From: Arthrobacter koreensis
Lineage (GTDB): Bacteria; Actinomycetota; Actinomycetes; Actinomycetales; Micrococcaceae
Direction: 5' to 3'
DNA: 64,000 bases
NCBI RefSeq assembly: GCF_009193255.1
Contig: NZ_WACG01000005.1
Location: forward strand, 371,856 to 435,855
The notes beneath the pieces are model-generated. The model had not been told where the DNA came from, searched no databases, and saw only the letters and a program-made list of their open reading frames with translations. Positions 47,037-55,345 of the stretch are shown here, piece by piece. The position numbers were made by a program, and so were the translations under genes. Every line of letters begins with the position of its first letter. Position 1 is the first letter of the stretch.

Positions 47037-48011
47037 ATGAAGACCCTCCGCCCGGAGCCTGCTCCCGGCATGTCCGTTCTTACCCTGGGCACCGCTGCCG
47101 GTCCGGCGATCCGCGGCCCGCATCCGGGCATGGCAACGGCCGTGGTGGTGGACGGAGGTTTCTACCTGGTGGACTTTGGCCTGGGCGTCACGCGTGCCGC
47201 CCATAGTGCCGGACTGCGCGGCGAGGACCTGCGCGCCGGCTTCATTACGCATCTGCACTCGGACCACGTCGCTGAGCTGCCCGGCTACTTCCTCTGGAAC
47301 TGGGGCCGTCCGGTGAACGGAGTCTCTGCCCCGGTGCCCGTGTTCGGCCCCGGCGCGGACCCCCAGGCAGCCGGTGCTCAAGACAGCGGGACTGCCGCCA
47401 TGGTTGACCATCTGCTTGAGGCGTTCTCCTACGACATACGGATCCGGGTCCATGACGAAGGCCGGCCGGACCTGCGGGGACTCATCGTCGCCGCGGACAT
47501 TCCGCTCCCCGGACCGGTTGCCGCGGCCGCTTCCGGAAACTCCACTCCGGCTATGGAACCGTTCCTGGTGTTCGAGGATGATGCGGTTCGGGTCACGGCG
47601 ATCCTCGTGGAGCATCCTCCAGTTTTCCCGGCCTTCGCGTTCCGGTTCGACAGCCGCTACGGCTCGGTAGTCATTTCCGGCGACACCACGGAGTGTTCCA
47701 ACATGGTCACCCTGTCCACCGGAGCAGACCTCCTCATCCACGAAGCCGTCAACCTTGAGTACTTCGCCGGCCTGGACATGGCCCCTGAATTCCTGAATCA
47801 CCAGCAGATTTCCCACACCACACCCCCGGGCGTGGGACGCGTTGCGGCGAAGGCCGGGGTGCCGCACGTTGTTCTCTCCCACCTTGCAGGCCTGGCTACG
47901 GATGAGGAATGGGAAGCGGGCGTCCGCACCGAGTTCGCCGGAACGGTTACGGTCGCGGCGCCCGGTGACCGCTTTGAGATTAGCCGGGTTCCGGCACTCC
48001 CGGTTCACTAG
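47037..48011 (+). CDS. Metallo-beta-lactamase fold hydrolase
   Basis: 324 residues. The metal motif THLHSDHVAEL (HxHxDH) is intact, as is the later GDTTE and the HEA block that supply further ligands, and a last His in VVLSHL. The pattern resembles the RNase Z-like/arylsulfatase-type branch. Substrate may be an ester or lactone intermediate. It is divergent from the transporter gene and 25 bp convergent to the IclR gene. The start at 47037 has a poor ribosome site; a downstream Met (residue 12) is an alternative. Confidence 0.88.
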   Translation: MKTLRPEPAPGMSVLTLGTAAGPAIRGPHPGMATAVVVDGGFYLVDFGLGVTRAAHSAGLRGEDLRAGFITHLHSDHVAELPGYFLWNWGRPVNGVSAPVPVFGPGADPQAAGAQDSGTAAMVDHLLEAFSYDIRIRVHDEGRPDLRGLIVAADIPLPGPVAAAASGNSTPAMEPFLVFEDDAVRVTAILVEHPPVFPAFAFRFDSRYGSVVISGDTTECSNMVTLSTGADLLIHEAVNLEYFAGLDMAPEFLNHQQISHTTPPGVGRVAAKAGVPHVVLSHLAGLATDEEWEAGVRTEFAGTVTVAAPGDRFEISRVPALPVH

Positions 48012-48035
48012 GATTCAGGGCCGGTGCCCTCCGGC

Positions 48036-48824
48036 TCAGCCGAGTGAACCGATTTCACGCCCGACGGCGGCCGCGGCAACCTGGAGCGCGGGGATAACCC
48101 GCTCGGGTTCACGCATGGGCCCAATGAAAACCACGCCCAGCGCTGCCAGAAGCTGGCCGCTTCCGTTCAGCACCGGGACCGCCAGTCCGGAGGTTCCCAG
48201 CGCCTGCTCCTCACGCGTGAGCGCATACCCGTTGTCCCGTGCCTCCTGTATCTGACGGTGCAGCTTTCCCGGCTCGGTCACGGTGTACGGAGTGCGGCGG
48301 ATCAGGTTGGCGAAGGCTTTCGCGCGCACCTCAGCCGGCGCGTACCCCAAGAGGACCTTTCCCGCAGCGCTGACGTGCAGCGGCAGCCTGTCCCCCACCT
48401 GGGCCACGGGCTTGCCCACGGCCGTCCCCGAGAAACGTTCGATCAACAGGGCATGCTGCCCCTCAAGGACAAACAGGTTAACCACCTGCCTGGTAGCGAA
48501 GAGCACGTCCTGCATATACGGCCCGGCGATCGTTTTCAGGTCCTTCTCCACCGGAGCAAGAAGCCCCAGCGACCACAGCCTGTGGCCCACGTAGTAGTGG
48601 TTGCCCCGCTTGGCGACTGCCCCCCACTCAAGCAGTTCGCCCAGGAGCCGGTGGCACGTGGCAACCGGTGTATCCGAGCGCCGTGAAATCTCCGACAGCG
48701 TCAGCTTCACGTGCCCGGCGTCGAACGCTCCCAGAATGTTCAGCGCACGGGAGGTGACCGATTTGCCCTTGGCTGCTGCCTGTCCTGCCACTGCGCCGAC
48801 CTCCGGTAAATCCGTCCATTCCAT
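48036..48824 (-). CDS. IclR family transcriptional regulator
   Basis: 262 residues. The N-terminal winged helix (SVTSRALNILGAF, LTLSEISRRSDTPVATCHRLL) is followed by a C-terminal ligand-binding domain with PLHVSAAGKVLLGY and GTSGLAVPVLNGSGQLLAALGVV. An ATG at 48824 is chosen as the first Met before a natural N-terminus. It lies next to the P450 gene and between two halves of the putative aromatic pathway, so it is the likely specific regulator of the cluster. Confidence 0.93.
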   Translation of the reverse strand: MEWTDLPEVGAVAGQAAAKGKSVTSRALNILGAFDAGHVKLTLSEISRRSDTPVATCHRLLGELLEWGAVAKRGNHYYVGHRLWSLGLLAPVEKDLKTIAGPYMQDVLFATRQVVNLFVLEGQHALLIERFSGTAVGKPVAQVGDRLPLHVSAAGKVLLGYAPAEVRAKAFANLIRRTPYTVTEPGKLHRQIQEARDNGYALTREEQALGTSGLAVPVLNGSGQLLAALGVVFIGPMREPERVIPALQVAAAAVGREIGSLG

Positions 48825-48853
48825 GTATGGGCTATCCCTGTTTATATAGCGAA

Positions 48854-48889
48854 ACGCCCGATGCTCCCCCATCCGGGTGCCTCGGGCGT
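48854..48889 (-). terminator. Intrinsic terminator of the P450 unit
   Basis: ACGCCCGA (48854-48861) and TCGGGCGT (48882-48889) form an 8-bp stem. On the minus strand a short TTT follows. It lies downstream of the P450 stop at 48923. Confidence 0.65.
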
Positions 48890-48922
48890 CTCTGCGCGTC
48901 ATGGTGCGTTGGGTTCGGCGCC

Positions 48923-50155
48923 CTAGCTGCCCGCCGGAACCACCTTCACCGGAATCGATGAGAACGCGTGCAGCACGTTGTGGATCTGCGGCACGGGCTC
49001 CCCGGCCAGCTCAAGGCGTTCCACGCGCGCCGCCAGCGCCTGGAGCACCAGTTCAATTTCCAGGCGGGCAATGGGCTGGCCCACGCACTGGTGAAGTCCC
49101 ATGCCAAAGGCGACGTGGCCGGAAGCACTGCGGTCCAGGTCGAAGGAGTCCGCGTTTTCGCCCCATTTCCGAGGATCACGGTTGGCCGCTCCCATGAACA
49201 GGAGGATCTTGGCTCCTTCGGGTATGGGCATGCCCTCGATCGTGGAGTCCACCGCAGCCGTGCGGTGGAACATCTGGAAGGGTGATTCAAGGCGAAGGGC
49301 CTCGTCGACGGCGAACTTGGCCAGGTTTGGGTTGGCGCGGAGCTTCTCCCACTGCTCGGGGTTAGCTGCGAGGCAGAGGAGGGTGTTGCCGATCCCCGTG
49401 ACGGTGGTGTCGACGCCGGCGGAGAGCAGGGCGCGGACCAGCAGCACGGCTTCGTCGGGAGTGATGCCCCCTTCGTCGGCGACCTCCCAGATTCCCGCGC
49501 CGAAGCCTCCCGGGCTGAGGTTGCGGCGTTCGCAGTTCTCGATCACCCAGGCGGAGACGGCATCGGCGTCCCGGAATGCTTCCTCGTAGACCTCATTCCT
49601 GGGGCCGAAGGCATTGAAGGTCATGGACCCGTAGGGCAGCAGGTTCTCCCTGCCTTCCTGCGGTATGCCCACGGCATCCGGGAACACCTGCAGCGGATAG
49701 ATTTCCGCCAGGTCGGTGACGACGTCGAAGCTTCCCTGCGCTACGAGCTTCTCTACGAGCTCGCGCGCCGGCGGTTCGAAGTCGGCCCGGAGCCGGCGCA
49801 CCGATGCCGGGCTCACCACCTTTGAGAGCCCGCGCCGCATGGCGGTGTGCGTGGGTGGATCCGATTCGAGGATTCCGGCCGGGCGCCATTCAGTGGACGT
49901 CCTGCGGTCCGCCGGGCCGAGCCCTCCCCCGGAAATGTACGTCTCGAAGTCGGTCAGGATCTCGTAGACGGGGTCATAGCGGGTCACGGCGTAGGAGCCG
50001 TATTTCTCCAGCCAGACCACGGGTCCCGCTTCCCGCAGCTTTTCGTGCAGCGGGTAGGGATCAGCGAGGTTCGCCAGGGAAAAGGGATCGTCAGGAACGG
50101 AGGGTACGCCCGCGGGCGGGGCCATGCGGCTTTCGGCAGCTGTATCGGTTGTCAT
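48923..50155 (-). CDS. Cytochrome P450, CYP199-like
   Basis: 410 residues from ATG 50155 with AGGA 6 nt upstream. The oxygen-binding I-helix LLSAGVDTTVTG, the ExxR motif (EALR) and the haem loop FGMGLHQCVG with the thiolate Cys357 are complete. The N-terminal half (YPLQVFPDAVGI, LLPYGSMTFNAFGPRN) recalls CYP199, which O-demethylates 4-methoxybenzoate and similar para-substituted benzoates. The reductase gene lies upstream on the same strand (64-bp gap). The substrate is inferred: likely a para-alkoxy aromatic acid. Confidence 0.92.
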   Translation of the reverse strand: MTTDTAAESRMAPPAGVPSVPDDPFSLANLADPYPLHEKLREAGPVVWLEKYGSYAVTRYDPVYEILTDFETYISGGGLGPADRRTSTEWRPAGILESDPPTHTAMRRGLSKVVSPASVRRLRADFEPPARELVEKLVAQGSFDVVTDLAEIYPLQVFPDAVGIPQEGRENLLPYGSMTFNAFGPRNEVYEEAFRDADAVSAWVIENCERRNLSPGGFGAGIWEVADEGGITPDEAVLLVRALLSAGVDTTVTGIGNTLLCLAANPEQWEKLRANPNLAKFAVDEALRLESPFQMFHRTAAVDSTIEGMPIPEGAKILLFMGAANRDPRKWGENADSFDLDRSASGHVAFGMGLHQCVGQPIARLEIELVLQALAARVERLELAGEPVPQIHNVLHAFSSIPVKVVPAGS

Positions 50156-50219
50156 CTGTGGTCCTATCGTCAGCAAGTCCAGGTAGTGGGTCCGGGTCTT
50201 CCGGACATGGGTTGGATGC

Positions 50220-51185
50220 CTAAAGCTCCAGGGCCAGTGAGGGGCATCCGGCAGCGGCACGCGAGACGCAGACCAGCATGGTTTCACCGGAGGCCTTGTC
50301 CTCTGCGGACAGGACAGCATCCCGGTGGTCGATCTCCCCGGCCACAACCGGGACCTCGCAGGTGCCGCAGACCCCCTGCCGGCAGGAGGACAGCACCCGG
50401 ACCCCGGCCTCCTCGACCGCTTCCAGCACCGTTTTACCCACTGGAACCTCCACCGTGATTCCGGAGTTGACCAGGTTCACCTCAAACGGTTCCGCTGATG
50501 CGCCGCTGCCGCCCAGCGCGGCGGCTGAGAAGAGTTCGGTGTGCAGGGCACCGGGCGGCCAGCCCATGCAGAAGTCCTCCACAATGTTGAGCAGGGGCGC
50601 AGGGCCGCAGGCGTACACCAGCATTTTGGCGCGTGGAAGGCCCAGCAGACCCTGCAGATCGATCCGTCCATGGGTGTCCTCCGGGTAGAGCAGCACCTTT
50701 TCCCTGCCGTACCGGGCTTCGAGTTCTTCGGCGTAGGCCATGGAGCTGCGGGTCCTGCCGCCGTATGCCAGACGCCATTCGCGGCCGGCTGCCTCTGCGG
50801 CAGCAATCATGGGGAGGATGGGCGTGATGCCGATTCCGCCCGCGATGAAGAGGTATTTCCGAGAATCCTGCAGCGGAAAGTTGTTCCGCGGACCGTTGAT
50901 GGTGAGTTCGGCACCCTCGGCCAGTGACTCATGTATGAACCGGGAGCCGCCGCGGGAGTTCGGGGTGTGCAGGACGGAGACCTGCAGGATCGATGCGTCT
51001 TCGCAGGGCGAGCACAGTGAGTACTGGCGGATGTGGTCCGGCAGCACCAGGTCTATGTGGGATCCGGGCTCCCACTGCGGAAAGTCGGACCAGTCCGGGT
51101 TCCTCAGCGTCAGGCGCACCACGCCCTCCGCCATCGTCTCCTTCTTTTCCAGGACAACCGTCCTGGAGTCCATTCCTCGAGCCAT
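50220..51185 (-). CDS. Phthalate-dioxygenase-type reductase for the P450
   Basis: 321 residues. A flavin domain with RQYSLCS, an NAD(P)H domain with AGGIGITPILPMI and a C-terminal plant-type [2Fe-2S] domain with CRQGVCGTC and a distant VCVSRAA Cys are in the order of VanB/PobB-type reductases. ATG 51185 follows AAAGGAA by 9 nt. It would pass electrons from NADH to the P450 in a two-component system, as in PbdAB or GcoAB. Confidence 0.93.
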   Translation of the reverse strand: MARGMDSRTVVLEKKETMAEGVVRLTLRNPDWSDFPQWEPGSHIDLVLPDHIRQYSLCSPCEDASILQVSVLHTPNSRGGSRFIHESLAEGAELTINGPRNNFPLQDSRKYLFIAGGIGITPILPMIAAAEAAGREWRLAYGGRTRSSMAYAEELEARYGREKVLLYPEDTHGRIDLQGLLGLPRAKMLVYACGPAPLLNIVEDFCMGWPPGALHTELFSAAALGGSGASAEPFEVNLVNSGITVEVPVGKTVLEAVEEAGVRVLSSCRQGVCGTCEVPVVAGEIDHRDAVLSAEDKASGETMLVCVSRAAAGCPSLALEL

Positions 51186-51383
51186 GCCAGCAGTTCCTTT
51201 CAGCCCAGCCCCGAAAACGGCGCTGCAATTCTGTATTGCACGTTACGTTTACGGGTGACCCACGGCACTATCTGTTTTCCGTCGAGTGGAAAGACACGGG
51301 AGATGTCCACCCGGGTTGAGAACAACGGCGAGGCGGGGTCTACCATCCAAGGTGGAATCGTCCAACCAATCGAAGAGGGTCAT

Positions 51384-51785
51384 GTGGCTGCTGGAGAAAC
51401 GCCTGCGGAAACAACCGGGCGCGGGCGTTTGGCAGCGCGGATGCTCCGGGGCGGCACCGAGCCGGACCCCCGGTTCACGCTGGCCAACGAGCGAACGTTC
51501 CTGGCCTGGATCCGGACGTCCCTGGCACTGCTTGCCGGAGGAATCGCCGTCGAGGCCTTCACCGCGGACCTCTTTGTTCCGGCGGTCCGGAAAGCCGTTG
51601 CCCTGCTGCTGCTGGTTCTCGCGCTGGTTCTGGGCAGCGGGGCCTTCTTCCGGTGGCTGCGGGTTGAGCGGGCCATGCGGTCCGGGACGCCGCTGCCCCT
51701 TCCGGCCCTGGCGCCCATCCTCGCTATAGGCGGGGGGATCACGGCCGCCGTACTGCTGGTCGTCGTGGTCCTCCGGCCAGCCTGA
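51384..51785 (+). CDS. DUF202 family membrane protein
   Basis: About 133 residues from a GTG with GAGGG upstream; an ATG at 51303 would extend it by 27. The DUF202 motif ERTFLAWIRTSLALLAGG opens the first of three membrane segments (FTADLFVPAVRKAVALLLL; LAPILAIGGGITAAVLLVVVV). Role unknown. It overlaps the next gene by 1 bp; the second gene encodes a related shorter protein, so the two may form a heteromer. Confidence 0.75.
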   Translation: MAAGETPAETTGRGRLAARMLRGGTEPDPRFTLANERTFLAWIRTSLALLAGGIAVEAFTADLFVPAVRKAVALLLLVLALVLGSGAFFRWLRVERAMRSGTPLPLPALAPILAIGGGITAAVLLVVVVLRPA

Positions 51786-52120
51786 TGGCCGGGGTGCACG
51801 GGCACGGGGATCCCGGCCTTCAGCCGGAGAGGACCTCGCTCGCCTGGAGCAGGACGTCCCTGGCGCTGGTGGTGGCCTCGGCCATGTTCCTGCGCTGGCT
51901 GCCCACCCACGGCTGGTACGCCGTCAGCCTCGTCTTCTCGGCGCTGGCACTGGCAATCGTCATTAATTCCACCCAGCGCTGCCGGTACGGCCGGGGCTCG
52001 GCCACCATCCGCCAGGAGGCCGGACGCGCCAGCGTCGGCGCCGTGCTGGCGCTGGCCGTCGCCGTCGTGGCGCTCAGCGCAGTCGGAATCGTCGCCGTGC
52101 TGGTGCTGCCGGTACCGTAG
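51785..52120 (+). CDS. DUF202 family membrane protein, second copy
   Basis: 111 residues starting at the ATG that shares its A with the preceding TGA. The motif PERTSLAWSRTSLALVVAS matches the first gene's ERTFLAWIRTSLALL. Three hydrophobic segments follow. Paired DUF202 genes are common in actinobacteria and often overlap. Confidence 0.8.
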   Translation: MAGVHGHGDPGLQPERTSLAWSRTSLALVVASAMFLRWLPTHGWYAVSLVFSALALAIVINSTQRCRYGRGSATIRQEAGRASVGAVLALAVAVVALSAVGIVAVLVLPVP

Positions 52121-52138
52121 CCGTCCCCCACCGGCCAG

Positions 52139-52642
52139 CTACTCCCCGGTGACGCCGTCGAGCAGTTCCCGGATGATGTCCAGGTGGCCACAGTGCCGCC
52201 CGGTCTCCTCGACCATGTGCACCAGCACCCAGCGCAGGTTGTGGCCCGCACTGTGCTCCGCTTTGCACCTGTCTTCCAGGCCGTACCTGGCAGCGACCTC
52301 GCGGGACTCGTCGCAGGCGGCCTGGTAGTCGGCAATGATCTCGGCCAGGCTGTCCTGTTCGCTGACGCGGAATTCGGCGTCGGGATCGTCGCTGCTCCAG
52401 CGGGTGGGAATGCCTTCCTGGCCGTCCAGCTGGGCACGGAACCACCAGCGTTCCACGTCTGCGAGGTGGCGGAGCAGCCCGGAAACCGTGAGCAGGGAGG
52501 GCAGCACGCGGCGTGCGGCGTCGGCATCGCTGAGCCCCTGCGCCTTGTAGGTAACGCTGGCACGGAGGTAGTCCAGGAAACCGTTGAGGGTTCCCCTCTC
52601 ATCTGCTGCGTCCGGCGGATCGATTCGGTTGTCTGTGAGCAT
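52139..52642 (-). CDS. DinB/DUF664 family protein
   Basis: 167 residues of the DinB-like four-helix fold (DUF664), a group including mycothiol-dependent transferases. The metal histidines are seen in LRHLADVERWWF, near SAGHNLRWVLVHMVEETGRHCGHLDIIRE; the last block is a strong signature. The ATG at 52642 is the first before the natural N-terminus. It is convergent with the DUF202 pair. In an actinobacterium, mycothiol use is likely, but the substrate is unknown. Confidence 0.88.
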   Translation of the reverse strand: MLTDNRIDPPDAADERGTLNGFLDYLRASVTYKAQGLSDADAARRVLPSLLTVSGLLRHLADVERWWFRAQLDGQEGIPTRWSSDDPDAEFRVSEQDSLAEIIADYQAACDESREVAARYGLEDRCKAEHSAGHNLRWVLVHMVEETGRHCGHLDIIRELLDGVTGE

Positions 52643-52782
52643 CCGCCCAGCGTAGCGGCGCGTTCGGCGGCGCCGGTAAAGCCCCGCCGTCATAAACCCA
52701 CGGACCGGGACCATCAGCGCCCGGCAAAAAATATCCCCAACCCTCTTGCCGTCCGGAGACGCCGGGCGTACTTTCGTGGGTA

Positions 52783-52800
52783 ATCAACTAGATGGTTGAT
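52783..52800. promoter_or_regulatory. Candidate ArsR operator
   Basis: ATCAAC-TAGATG-GTTGAT is a perfect 6-bp inverted repeat of the ATCAA-N6-TTGAT type bound by ArsR proteins. It lies 86 bp upstream of the ArsR gene start. Confidence 0.6.
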
Positions 52801-52885
52801 CAACAAGCGGGTTGGATACCGGCGGGAGCGAGAACCCACCGTGTGAAAACCGCAGCTTAACGTGCGACGCGAACGTTGGCCCCTT

Positions 52886-53251
52886 ATGACTGAAACCCCG
52901 GAGGACATCCTGCTGGACAGGGCGTTCCTGGCGCTGGCAGATCCGGCACGCCGCCGGATCATCGCCAGGCTGTCCCGGGGCCCGGCCACGGTCAACGAAC
53001 TCGCCGAACCCTTCGAAATCAGCAAGCAGGCGGTTTCGAAGCACATCCAGGTCCTCGAGCAGGCACAGCTGGTCACGCGAACCCGTGATGCGCAGCGCCG
53101 GCCCGTCCACCTGAACCCCGCACGGCTGGAGGCACTCACTGCCTGGATCGACCGTTACCGGCTGGTCATGGAAGGGCAGTTCCGCGGCCTGGACGCTGTG
53201 CTCCACCAACAGGCCGCCACGCGCGGCCGGCAGTCAAAGGACCAACAATGA
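52886..53251 (+). CDS. ArsR-type winged-helix regulator
   Basis: 121 residues. The winged helix includes FLALADPARRRIIARL, ATVNELAEPFEISKQAVSKHIQVLEQAQLV and the wing TRTRDAQRRPVHLNP. No metal-binding Cys pair is present. An ATGA overlap joins it to the first SRPBCC gene. This is the usual pair of ArsR repressor and AHSA1-type partner. Autoregulation through the upstream ATCAAC palindrome is likely. Confidence 0.92.
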   Translation: MTETPEDILLDRAFLALADPARRRIIARLSRGPATVNELAEPFEISKQAVSKHIQVLEQAQLVTRTRDAQRRPVHLNPARLEALTAWIDRYRLVMEGQFRGLDAVLHQQAATRGRQSKDQQ

Positions 53252-53754
53252 CCAACGCACTGCAGCTCTCCGTACCCGAGGCCGTCCCCTTCATCGACTA
53301 TTCGCGGGAGATCGATTTCCCCGTCGCGGATGTCTTCCGCGCCCACGCTGACCCGGACCTGGTCAGCCAGTGGCTGGGCCCGCGCGGCATGAAAATGGAA
53401 ATGGACCACTACGACTTCACCACCGGCGGCACCTATAAGTACACGCATACCGGCCCCGAGGGCATCCCGTACGACTTCACCGGCATCTTCCACACCGTCC
53501 GGGAGAACGAGTTCGCCATCCAGACGTTCGAGTTCTCCGGCTATCCCGACGTGGTCAGCCTCGAATTCAACACCTTCGAGGACCTGGGTGACGGCCGCAC
53601 CCGCATCACCGTGCACGCCGTATATCCCACCCAGGAAGCCCGCGATGGAATGGCCGCCTCCGGCATGGAGGACGGCATGACCGACTCTTACTCCCGGCTG
53701 GAGGAACTGCTCGCTTCCCGTGCCGAGACCAGGACTCCGCAGGAGGCGTCATGA
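53248..53754 (+). CDS. SRPBCC (AHSA1-like) protein
   Basis: 168 residues of the START/SRPBCC fold. The opening FPVADVFRAHADPDLVSQWLGP is the AHSA1 signature; FTGIFHTVRENEFAIQTFEFSGYPD follows. The protein has a ligand-binding cavity but no known reaction. Overlaps by ATGA at both ends (with the ArsR gene and the next SRPBCC gene) make a compact operon. Confidence 0.9.
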   Translation: MTNALQLSVPEAVPFIDYSREIDFPVADVFRAHADPDLVSQWLGPRGMKMEMDHYDFTTGGTYKYTHTGPEGIPYDFTGIFHTVRENEFAIQTFEFSGYPDVVSLEFNTFEDLGDGRTRITVHAVYPTQEARDGMAASGMEDGMTDSYSRLEELLASRAETRTPQEAS

Positions 53755-54230
53755 CCAACGCACTGGAAGTCACCCTTCCCGACGGCGCACCGTACATCGA
53801 CTATGTCCGCGAGTTCGACTACCGGGCACTGGACGTCTTCCGCGCCCACGTCACGGCGGACTCCTACGCCCAGTGGGTGGGCCCTGACCGCCTGGAGACC
53901 CGCATCGATGCCTTCGAGGCCACCCCGGGCGGTTCCTACCGGTTTGTGCAGAGCGACGACGACGGCGAGTACGCGTTCCGCGGCGTCTTCCACAACATCC
54001 GCCCGGGCGAGTTCATCCTCCAGACCTTCGAGTACGAGGGGTATCCGGACCAGGCGAGCCTCGATTACCTGCGGTTCGAGGACCTCCCCGGAGGCCGGTC
54101 CAGACTCGTTGGCCATTCGGTCTACCCATCGGTCCAGACCCGGGATAGCTTCGTGTCCTCGGGCATGGAATCAGGCATGGCCGCCGGCTACGACAAGCTC
54201 GAGCAGCTGCTCGCCTTCGCCACCGCCTGA
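53751..54230 (+). CDS. SRPBCC (AHSA1-like) protein, paralogue
   Basis: 159 residues, clearly a paralogue of the preceding protein (FRAHVTADSYAQWVGPDRL; FRGVFHNIRPGEFILQTFEYEGYPD). It begins at the ATG overlapping the previous TGA. The pair might form a heterodimer. The end is followed 27 bp later by the glyoxalase-type gene. Confidence 0.9.
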   Translation: MTNALEVTLPDGAPYIDYVREFDYRALDVFRAHVTADSYAQWVGPDRLETRIDAFEATPGGSYRFVQSDDDGEYAFRGVFHNIRPGEFILQTFEYEGYPDQASLDYLRFEDLPGGRSRLVGHSVYPSVQTRDSFVSSGMESGMAAGYDKLEQLLAFATA

Positions 54231-54257
54231 TTCCCTACAACCACCTTGGGAGAAATC

Positions 54258-54692
54258 ATGGATTGGACCCTGGAAGTCATCCGCGTACCGGTCAGCGACC
54301 TGGACCGCAGCATCGCGTTCTACTCCGACACGGTGGGATTCGATCTTGACCACCACACCGTCAACGAGCAGATGGCGTTCGCCCAGCTCACCCCGCCGGG
54401 TTCGGGCTGCTCGATCGTCATCGGCCATCTGCCCGGTGACGATCCCATGGAGCCCGGATCCCTGAAGGGGCTGCAGCTGGTGGTGCCGGATGCCTATGCG
54501 GCACGGGAACAGCTGGTCTCCCGCGGCGTGGCAGCCGGCGAGGTGACGGTGATGGATGAGCGCGACGGCGGCACCCTGTTCGGCTTCTCGGATCCGGACG
54601 GCAACACCTGGGTGGTGCAGCAGATCAAGGCCCGTGCGGACCACCCGCTGATCCCCTACAGCGCGCGCCCGCAGCTGGGTGAGGGAATCTAG
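54258..54692 (+). CDS. VOC family (glyoxalase/dioxygenase fold) protein
   Basis: 144 residues with GGGAGAAATC before the ATG. The opening LEVIRVPVSDLDRSIAFYSDTVGF and the ending FGFSDPDGNTWVVQQ are the paired beta-alpha-beta-beta-beta modules of the VOC superfamily. The usual metal residues are partly present (Glu near the C-terminus absent as WVVQQ). Substrate unknown. Probably last gene of the ArsR-SRPBCC operon. Confidence 0.88.
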   Translation: MDWTLEVIRVPVSDLDRSIAFYSDTVGFDLDHHTVNEQMAFAQLTPPGSGCSIVIGHLPGDDPMEPGSLKGLQLVVPDAYAAREQLVSRGVAAGEVTVMDERDGGTLFGFSDPDGNTWVVQQIKARADHPLIPYSARPQLGEGI

Positions 54693-54723
54693 GCGGCCGG
54701 TTGCCGAAAGCGAGCGGGGGGCA

Positions 54724-55245
54724 TCAGTCCGCTAGGGCGGCTGCGACCCGCTCGATTCCGTACTCGAAAGCCTTGTCCAGGTCCCCGCCCAGCCGGAACG
54801 CCCCGGCAAGCTCCATGGTGATGAACCCGGTGAGCCACGCCGTCATGAACCGCGCGGCTTCCAGCGCATCGGCGTCGCCCACAGCCTTCCGGGCTGCGGC
54901 CAGGACCGGTTCGCTGGCCCTGGCCAGGTCCTCTGCGGATGCCGTTCGCGTCTGGATCAGCCGGAAGCCCTCCGGCCGTTCCCGTGCAAAAGAGCGGTAG
55001 GTACGGGCCAGGTCTTCCAGGGTTTCCAGGCCCTGCATCCGTTCCCGCAGGTCTTCGAGCGTGGCAGCAGCGATTCTTCCCAGCAGTGCTTCCCGGTCCT
55101 GGACCCGCTTGTACAGCGACGGCGCCCGGACACCCACCCGGGTGGCGACGGCATTCATGGTGACATGGTCCGGCCCACCCTCTTCCAGGGCCTCCCGGCC
55201 CGCGGCGACAATGGCTTCGAGGGAGGTTCGCTGCGGCGTTGGCAT
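54724..55245 (-). CDS. TetR family regulator
   Basis: 173 residues from ATG 55245 (AGGAG 4 nt upstream). The DNA-binding helix pair is in TSLEAIVAAGREALEEG and VTMNAVATRVGVRAPSLYKRV. The C-terminal part with GFRLIQTRTA and FMTAWLTGFITMELAGAFRLGGDLDKAFEYGIE fits the WHG (TetR_C_13) ligand domain. It is divergent from the metallo-beta-lactamase gene, and a palindrome in the shared promoter is its likely site. Confidence 0.92.
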   Translation of the reverse strand: MPTPQRTSLEAIVAAGREALEEGGPDHVTMNAVATRVGVRAPSLYKRVQDREALLGRIAAATLEDLRERMQGLETLEDLARTYRSFARERPEGFRLIQTRTASAEDLARASEPVLAAARKAVGDADALEAARFMTAWLTGFITMELAGAFRLGGDLDKAFEYGIERVAAALAD

Positions 55246-55270
55246 GGTTCTCCTGGCATTCGTTCGGCTA

Positions 55271-55300
55271 TTGACATTAGCCATCATAGCTAATTAGGTT
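55271..55300. promoter_or_regulatory. Divergent promoter with candidate TetR operator
   Basis: TTGACA (55271-55276) and TAGGTT (55295-55300) are a plausible -35/-10 pair (18 bp apart) for the rightward gene. The palindrome ATTAGC-N7-GCTAAT (55276-55294) lies between them, so a bound TetR protein would block transcription. Confidence 0.5.
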
Positions 55301-55345
55301 AGCCATGTAATCCGGACACACCGGACATCCCCCTAGGAGACAGCC

